64,000 nucleotides of DNA, taken from assembly GCA_030789695.1 (NCBI GenBank), contig CM061132.1, positions 157,524,817 through 157,588,816 of the forward strand, in the 5' to 3' direction. Position 1 is the stretch's first letter. Each line of letters opens with the position of its first letter. The position numbers were made by a program, and so were the translations under genes. This DNA comes from Scilla litardierei. Its lineage: Eukaryota; Streptophyta; Magnoliopsida; Asparagales; Asparagaceae. Of this stretch, positions 27,901 through 36,900 are shown in pieces. The notes under the pieces were generated by a model that did no database searches, was not told the origin of the DNA, and worked only from the letters and a program-made list of their open reading frames with translations.

Positions 27901-30900
27901 TTCCTTACTCCTAATAATAAACGGCTCACACATTGGTGAAAATCACCAAATACAAAGCCAAATATCAAAGCCAAAGCTCTAAAAGCTAAGTAACTATTCC
28001 AAATCATCAACTATTCTCTTTCATACATAAGAAAATTAAAAAAATTTAAACCTAACTAAGTCTATTGTTTCAGAGTTGAAACAGTTGTAGCAATAAAAAA
28101 AAGTAAAAGAAGGAAGCGTCAGATTGAAGAGACTAAGAGAGATGATGAGGTTTGATTGCAGAACAAGTGAAAGCAACATCGAAGAAGCAGATAGCTAGAG
28201 AGCCACACACCAGATTTGGTTGATCGTCGTCGATGCTGGAGAGATGGCAGCAACATTGATTTGTGTTCGAAGAGGATTGTAGAAGGCTTGATATTATCGG
28301 AGAGTATCAAACCTACCGTTGTGATGGCGGATCATGACGGGAGATCGTTGAATGATGTTGTGAAAATTGGATGATGCTGGAGGATACCATATTTTTTCTC
28401 GTCTTTGCCTTGGCTGGTCGGAGTAGTGTCAGAGGCCCTTTGACGTTGTCAAAGGCGCCTCTTCTTTATCGGAGTTTAGTTGTCGATGTAAGCCCTTGCC
28501 TGATACGAGTCTTGGTGATTCCCAGGTTTGGGTTTCAGGTGGTGGCTATGGTTGTGAAAGTTTAGATTATTGTATTAAGGGGTGCCTATGGTTGTGGATT
28601 TTAGGATTTGGGTTTTCAGGATAGGCAGTGGGTGTAGATGCAGCAACAATGGATGATGTTGGGGTTTTGGTATGAGTTTGAGATTGCGATGGAGGATACC
28701 ATGATGTGAGGTTAGGGTTTGGAGGTGATGGCAGGGAGAAGCGATGGCGATGGCGGTGTTGGTGGAGGTGGAGGGTTAAAGCAGCAACAACAGAGAGGTT
28801 AGAGTTTGTTATTAGACTAAAACTAAGGTTAGGCTAATCTATGGTTAGGGTTAGGGCTCTGATATCGTGAAAAAATCAGAGACGGAATTTTGAAGGAAAT
28901 GATAATGCGAGTTATTTACGTTTTCCTCTCTTTAGGATCTATTATTTAAAGTATTATATTGATAGTTTTACATAAAACCCTTTAATTCTTTTTACATAAA
29001 ATGTTATAACATAATATATATTACATCTTAATAATGGTCTGGGGCTATGGGCCGGGAGCATTTAGTTGTGTTGACTAAAACTAAATGATATGTAATACCA
29101 GTTTATGGTTTCCTTATAGGATTATAAATATCTCTTATAGTGAGACGGGAGGTAGCTTTTTTGGTTCTTTTGTGCTTGGAGCAAAAGGAGAAGCGGACAG
29201 AGAACAGATGTATGCGAGTAAGATGGTGACAGATTAGACAAATGGAGGGTTCTCACGTAATCTTGTTTTTGTTCACGTAATTAATTTCTCTAGCAATGCC
29301 CAGTTAATGCATGCCGAACTTGGTTGCCCGAACCATGTGAAATTGGTGTTCAGTTGTGTTTGTTGTTTATCTTTTGTGCTTGGTGATATAGTTTTCAATC
29401 CCCAACCCCATTTCCATAGTTCGAGATATGTTGATAAACTAAAACCATGCAGCATGCCCAAATCTTGTAACCATTTAATACTTATTTTCTTTGAACTAGC
29501 AAACAAAAGGACATTCTTTGTAAAATTAAACCTGACCACAATATCTTTCTCAGGTTCTATCTGAATTAACACTGACCATTGGAAAGACACTTCCAAATGG
29601 ACAACGAAAATCTTATGGAGCCTGGGCAGCGGACATATGTAGGAGCAAAATAATAGAAAATGCCAAAGCAGCACGAAGTCTGGTATCACTCACGATTTAT
29701 CTATTACCAGCTCCAGATGATCTAGTCGTTGCACATGACATGGCATCAGAATTGCTTAAAGTTGTTGGATCTGAAGACAAGGATCCCATAGAGATATCTG
29801 TAACATTTCCAGTTATTAGCCACACAACGAAGAATGTAGTTGCTACTATGTTGATGCAACTGTTTGAAATTTCTATTGCTGATTTAGATTGGGCTGTGTC
29901 AAGGTTGAAGGCCTTCTCCACCTCACATCATGAATTTGCTAATTTCAAAGGGACAGCTCACTCCGGGGAGAGACTCCCTGGATTATTGTTGGAAGAAGCA
30001 ATCTATTCCAGGTCCGAAGCACTGATTAATGTCATGTCATCGTTTACAGAGATGAACCTCAACGGTACGGTTTCTAGCTTAAAATAAAGCATGCTTATGT
30101 TCATCCAGGTAGCCCTAATATCTTATTTACATTACAGATTTTCAAGCAGAGCAACTATTGAAATTAACTGCAAGGTTTTACAAACTCTTGGCTCGTATGA
30201 CAAAGCTTAGGGTTGCTCCAAAAGGTTGCAAACAGACTCTGCCCGGTCAGAAGTTTCAGAAGCTAGCAGAAGTAACTTGCAAAAAGCTCACCAGTCCCCT
30301 TTACAACTTCATGTCTCTAGTTCAAAGGGTAATCCCTCCAGCCCATCATATTTTGTTTGTTCATGGGCATCTTTTTCTCCAAAGCTTTTTTTATCAACTT
30401 ATATCTGTGTAACCATTTGTTCTTAAAATTTGGAGCTACTGAGGTAACACTCGTGTTTAACTAATATATTGAGCAAGATATGTTTTATAAACCTTATGCT
30501 GATAGGTGGACTAGATATGTAAAAAAGTGTTGCAATGGTTGGCACTTGGCAGCACTGTAATATAAGTGATGGATATTAGTTTTTCGGGGGTAATGCATCA
30601 GCCAATTTGTTGTTTTAGTTGGTTTATTGGTTGGAAACTGGACTAAGGTTTGCACTTTTAGCTAAACATCAAAGTAGCCTGTCAATGTTCTTAATGAATT
30701 GACTTGATTGGGCTAGAGCATCCAAGTTGTAAGTTGGTTAGGCTTCATCATGGTCATCCAAAATGTTTCCATCAAAATCGTGTGGTTATATACAAAGTTG
30801 AACTGCTTCAACAGGAAATCTGCCATAAGTACACTTGTCAAACTGTCAACCCAGTTGTCAATCCTTCAAGTTGACACCAATTCCAGGCCAAGGATGGGCT

Positions 30901-33900
30901 TTTGATACTGATCCGGATGATCGATCAATCAAATCAGCGATTTAAAAGTGGAAAAAAATGTAAAAAGAGTAATTTTTATAAGATTATAATGAAGAACAAC
31001 GATAGTTGGATCTCTTTGAAGAGGAGACCCTCTCTCTCCTAGTTTTTAAATGAACGGAATAAAAGCCTAAATCACCATCACAATGGATACCTAATTGTTC
31101 TTCACAAATAAGCATAAAAATTACGAAAGGCGGCTAGCCCTAAATAAATAGAGAAAGCGGATTTACTAATCTAGTCTGAAAAGACTAGAATACCCCTGGA
31201 TCCAACTACGCGGTGTGCCCACGTCGTCTACGCCGCACATAAGTCACTAGAGGGGGGCCGACGGCTAGGGGGGATGCGGGCTCTGGTGGGCCGTCTACAT
31301 CAATACCCCCCTAAAAGTGCCACATTGTCCTCAAGGTGGAAGTCCGAAAACTATGACTGGATCACGTCGTACACCTCCCATGTAGCATCGCAGTCTGGTA
31401 ATCCCGTCCAATGTATCAGCACCTCCATGCGCCCCTCGGGGCTTGTCGAACTGCACGAACCCCCAACGGTTCCAGCATCACCTCCATGTCCTCGGTCGGC
31501 GTGGGTGGTAGTGTAGGTACTGCTGCCTGCTCCCCAATGGCTCTCCGTAGCTGCAACACATGAAACATCAGGTGGATCGTCGTCGAAGTTGGCAACCTCA
31601 ATCTGTAGGCGACCTGACCAATTTTGGCTTCTATCTTGAAGGGTACGTAGTACCGGGCCGCTAACTTCTCATTCCTCCTCTTGGCTAATGACTTCTGCCG
31701 GTAGGGCCTCAGCTTCAGATATACCATATCCCCCTCCTGGAAGTGTAAGTCCCGTCGATGTCCATCAGCCCTAGTCTTCATCACCTGCTGCGCCCTCAGT
31801 AGATGTTTCTTCAGCTCCTCCAACAAGCTATCCCTCTTCTCCATATACCCCTCTACCTGTGACACCGGGATCTGCTTATCCCCAAAACATAGTAGAGCTG
31901 ATGGGTCGCGGCCGTATAGGATCCGAAACAGTGTCGTACCCGCTGTCGAATGGTACAAGGTGTTGTACCAATACTCGGCCCATGATAACCACCTGTGCCA
32001 CTGTCGGGTTGTCTCTGAAGCAAAACACCGCAGATAGGTCTCTATGTTACGGTTCACCACCTTGGTCTGGCCGTCCGTCTGAGGATGGTAGGCCGTACTC
32101 TTTTTCAACACTGTTCCAGGAACCCTGAATAATTCCTTCCAGAACCCACTCAGGAAGACCTTATCTTTGTCAGACACAATGGACTGGGATACTCCATGCA
32201 GTCGTATCACCTCCCAAGTGAACGCGCTCGCCACCGATACTGCCGTGTCAGGATGCTTCAATGGTATGAAGTGAGCATACTTACTCAACCGATCCACCAC
32301 CACGAATATCACCGTAAACCCATCTGACCTCGACAGTCCGTCGATGAAATCCATACTAACCTCCTTCCACACCTGCTCCGGCAAGGCCAGCGGCTGCAAC
32401 AACCCTGTTGGAACCATGGCCATGTACTTATGACGCTGGCGGACGTCACAAGCAGCTACCAATCGAGCTATCCTCTTCCTCATCCCTGGCCAGTACACTT
32501 TCCGAGCCATCCTCGTATATGTTTGCTTCACCCCTGAGTGGCCGCCCACCACGGAGCTGTGAAACTCTTGAAATAAGACCGGTATGAATGTGGACAACTG
32601 CGATAACACCAACCTGCCATGGTACAAGAGCCTCTGCCCCTCCATTGTGTACCCCTCCGGTCCTCCTGCTCTGCTCTGTCCTGACTCCCGGATCTTCCTC
32701 AGCTCGGGGTCCCCCTCTGCCTCCTGTATCATCGGTTTCCACCCTAACCATATAGGTAAGGACATGGCTCTCAAACTGATGTCCTCTCTGCATGACAAGG
32801 CATCGGCAGCCTTATTCTCCAGCCATGGCCTGTACTCAATAGTAAATCGGTATCCCACGAGCTTGGACAACCACCTCTGGTGCTCCTTGGTGACCAACCG
32901 TTGTTCCAATAAATACTTGAGACTACGCCGGTCCATCCTGACCACGAAGTCCCTTCCCAACAGATACGGCCGCCACTTCTGCACTGCCAAGACAATCGCC
33001 ATAAGTTCTCACTCATATACTGACTTCAGTCGGGCTCTGGCTGATAGCACCTGACTGAAATAAGCCACTGGTCGTACCCCTGCATCAATACCGCCCCCAA
33101 GCCATATCCTGACACATCTGTGTTCACCACAAAAGGTCCACTGAAGTCCGGTAAAGCCAGAACCGGTGTCGTGGTCATCGCTACCTTCAAGGCCTCAAAT
33201 GCCTTGGTCGCTTCCTCCCCCTAGCTGAACCCATCCTTTCTCAACTTCTTGGGAAGGGGCCAGGCTATAGTGCTATACATCTTCACGAACTTTCTGTAAT
33301 ATCCGATCAGCCCCAGGAAGCCCTGTAGTGCCCTCAACATAGTGGGTAGGGGCCAGTCTAACATTGCCTCTATCTTAGATCTATCAGCTGCCACCCCTAA
33401 CTCAGAAACTACATGCTCTAAATACTCGATCTGTCTCTGCCCAAACTTGCACTTCTTATTGTTCGCATATAGCTGATGTGCCAACAACTCCTGAACGACC
33501 AACTCCAAGTGCTCAAGGTGCTCCGTCATAGTCCTGCTGTAGATGAGAATGTCATTGAAGAACACCAATATGAATCTCCTCAGAAATGAATGGAACACCT
33601 TGTTCATCAGAGCCTGAAAGGTGAAAAGAGCATTGGTCAAGCCGAAGGGCATGACCAGGAACTCGTAATGTCCCTCGTGGGTGCGAAATGCCGTCTTCGG
33701 CACATCCTCTGGTCTCATCAGTACCTAGTGATATCCCGATCTCAAATCGATCTTCGAAAAGACCGCTGCCCTGTGAAGCTCATCTAACAGCTCATCGATT
33801 ACTGGAATATGAAACTTGTCGTGGACAGTTTCCTTATTCAGTGCTCTGTAGTCCACGCAGAAACACCATCCCCCATCCTTCTTCACTAATAATACCGGGC

Positions 33901-36900
33901 TCGAGATTGGGCTAACACTGGGCTGGATCACGCCGCTTGCATCATCTCCTGCACCATCCGCTCTATTTCGTCCTTCTACACATGCGGATAACGATATGGT
34001 CGTACACTCACTGGTGATGCCCCCTCCCGCAATATTATTGCGTGCTCGTGCCCCCGTACTGGTGGTAATCCCTGCGGCTCCTGAAGGACCTCCTGGTACC
34101 GCTCTATCAGCTGCTCCACCTCGGCTGGGGTCCCCTCTTGCTGTGCCTTCCCTTCTGTCACCGCACCTAGGCACTCCACCAGATACCCCTCTCCTGATCT
34201 CTGCAGGACGCGTGAGATGGCTTTAAAAGCCACCAAGGAAAAACAGAGGCTATGGTCTCTTGTCAAAACCACCGTGCGACCCCCTTCCTGGAACTCTATC
34301 CTGAGCTGTTTCCAATTTACTTTGACATCTCCTAATCCCTTAAGCCACTGTACGCCCAAAATCACATCCACATTGCCTAACTCTAGGGGTAAAAAGTCCT
34401 CCATGATCTGCACTCCCTGCAGGGTCAAACACAGTCCCTTGCACATTCCGCTGCTCTCCTCCATCCTTCCCGTACCAAGCAAGACCGTGAACTTCTCCAA
34501 GGTGCTCAACTGCAACCTATGACGGTCCACCATCTGTCTAGAGATGAAGTTGTGGGTGGCCCCACTGTCGATAAGTACTGTCACGGTATAGTCATCCAAT
34601 CGCACTGTCAACTTCATGGTATGGTTCTGTGTGAACCCAACCACGGAGTTCAGGGACACCTCCGCTACATCCAAATGGGACTTCTCCTCCGCGGCCTCCT
34701 CGATCTCATCCTCATCACCCACAAAGCCCTCCTTATCTGGTACCATGGTGATCTGTAACAGCCTGCTCGCACAGCGGTGGCCGGGGGTAAATTGTTCATC
34801 ACAGCGGAAGCACAGACCTTTCGCCCTCTTCTCCAGTACCTCTGCCTCTGTCATTCGCCGCCCCAATATGCTGATCGTGCCTCTCCTCTAGCCTCGGGTG
34901 TTCCCGCAGGGGCCCTCGGCGTGGCTGCTGGTGCTGGGCGAGGATTAGGGTTTCCCCAAGCTCCTCGTACCCTCCTTTCCTCCGCATGCTTCTCCTCCGC
35001 CTTGTGTGCCAAGCGAAGAACATCCTCCAATGTCTCCAGGCTCTACATCCGCAATTCTGTTCGTATAGAAGGCTTCAACCCCTCATGAAGTTCCCAATTA
35101 TGACCTCGTCCGTCACCCCCTTCACCCTGCTGTTCAGCATCTCAAACATCTCCACATAGTCTCTCACCGTCTCCTTCTGTCTCAGAGCCGATAGCTGCTC
35201 ATAGAAGTCTCCCCCGTGGTCTCCTGAAATCGGTCAACGATCTGTGCTGATAGCTACTTCCAAGTGCGGAAAGGAGTCCGCGCCACCTTGCCCTCGAAGT
35301 AGATCCCGACGGTTCTCAAGACTTCCTCCTCTGTCAACCTCATCACCTGAAAGTAGCGCTCCGCTCGATAGATCCATCCGTCAGGATCCGTGCCATCAAA
35401 CACCGGTATCTTCAGCTTCATCAACCGGCGATCCGCGTTGATGTCACCCTGCTGCCCACCATCTCTGTCACGGTCACTACCCGGCCCAAACCGCCACCAA
35501 ACGCCTCCACTGGTCCTCCCCCATCTTCTCCGTAAAGCTCCTCAGGCCAACCAGGCCTCTCCCAAGCCTCAGTCTAATAGTAGTACACCGGGAACTCCGG
35601 TGGTCGCGCCAAAATGGGCCCTCCGACCCCTCTGTTCTGCTGGGTAGGCGTTGTCCGACCTCCAAAATAGCCTCCAGACCTTGTCCGCGTCCCAGAAAGC
35701 CATCGAAAGCCTGTCTGGGGTCAACCGCTGGTCTAGGTACTTGTGGAAAAGCCTCGGGTCTCCAGAATTGGGCCGCATGGGCCCCGTTGGTAGTGCTTCG
35801 GGCACATCCTTCTCCGCCGTGCCCCGACGACCCTCTCAGAAAGGGGGTAAACCCTGCCACTCCCCCGAAGTCCTCTGCCATATTCGTCGTGCCCCAGGTG
35901 GGGGCTGCCCATGCCGTTGCACCCCCAAATTTGGCCGACGGTCCCCCAGCACCCCCGCAAGGGGGTGCCGCTGCTGTTGCGGGCCCCCAGGGGGGCTGCC
36001 TGTGCTGTCGCGGGCCCCCAGGGTCCTGTGGTTGTTGCGGCAGGCCCAGTTGGGCCTGCTGTTGCTGCGACAGGCCCAGGTGGGCCTGCCGGTGTAGCCG
36101 CAGGCCCAAGAGGGCCTGCTGGGGCTGGCACAGGCCCAGATGGGCTTGCCGAGGTCTCTGCAGGTCCGGTTGGGCCTGCCGCCCTATAAATGGGCCCGCC
36201 TGGGCCTGTCATTGGCCGGACAGGCCCGGTAGGGTTTGTTGCGGCTGCGGCAAGCCCTAGGGGGCCGTCGCAGCCGTCGCCACCTCCGGTTGTCCGTGAT
36301 TTGCTGATTCAAGCGTAGAATCGCCCTGATTCTCTTCCCATTGGATCCTCTTACCCCGATCTCCTCCTTTCCCGGCCGTTAGGATTTGTAACATTCGCTG
36401 GAATTGACGTCGTGGCCTCTCTCAGAAATTTCAGATCTGAAGTAGCTTCCTTCAACCCTTGGAGATCGCGTCTCGTCTGTGCGGCTTCCCTCCTCATGGC
36501 CCGGAGTTCGGTTTGGATGTCTTCTTGTAAATGGGCATGATCTTTGATTGAATCTCCTATGGTTTTCTTCAACCCCTCGATCTCCCGGTTGAATTCTTCT
36601 CGAAGCCCTTGAACCTTTTCATCCGTGATATCCGTCTTCGATCTCTTGCTCGTTGCCTTTGGATCTCACTGCTCTGATACCAATTTGATATCCGGATGAT
36701 CGATCAATCAAATCAGCGATTTAACAGTGGAAAAATGTAAAAAGAGGAATTTTTATAAGATTATAATGAAGAACAACGATAGTTAGATCTCTTTGAAGAG
36801 GAGACACTCTCTCCTAGTTTTTAAATGAACGGAATAAAAGCCTAAATCACCTTCACAATGGATACCTAATTGTTCTTCACAAATAAGCATAACAACTACG

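Larger units (their letters stand above)
20114..29033 (-). mobile_element. Copia 2: minus-strand Ty1/copia element with nested insertions
   Basis: Flanked by target duplication ATGGT (20109-20113 and 29034-29038). Short LTRs: the 3' LTR is at 20114-20264 and the 5' LTR at 28868-29033. On the minus strand the polypurine tract (GCTTGAGGTGGAG) abuts the 3' LTR start TGTTGAGATG. A degenerate Met-tRNA primer-binding site lies at 28856-28867. Fragments of gag, protease, reverse transcriptase and RNase H occur in the expected minus-strand order, all full of stops. The span of 8.9 kb includes a hAT transposon of about 3 kb and probably other insertions. Confidence 0.85.

Noticed and set aside
28090..28860. 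Possible host exon in G-rich sequence left of the copia 5' LTR
   Set aside because: No domain seen; it lies between copia gag and the primer-binding site, so it is more likely element leader or an unrecognised insertion.
2658..29033. FANCI as a pseudogene broken by transposons
   Set aside because: Every exon is open and the phases match across both long introns. All LTR elements lie between valid GT and AG sites.
35651..36260. Cys/Gly/Pro-rich plus-strand frames in element C
   Set aside because: Antisense of the collagen-like gag repeat. The sense is fixed by the gag core, primer-binding site and LTR polarity on the minus strand.
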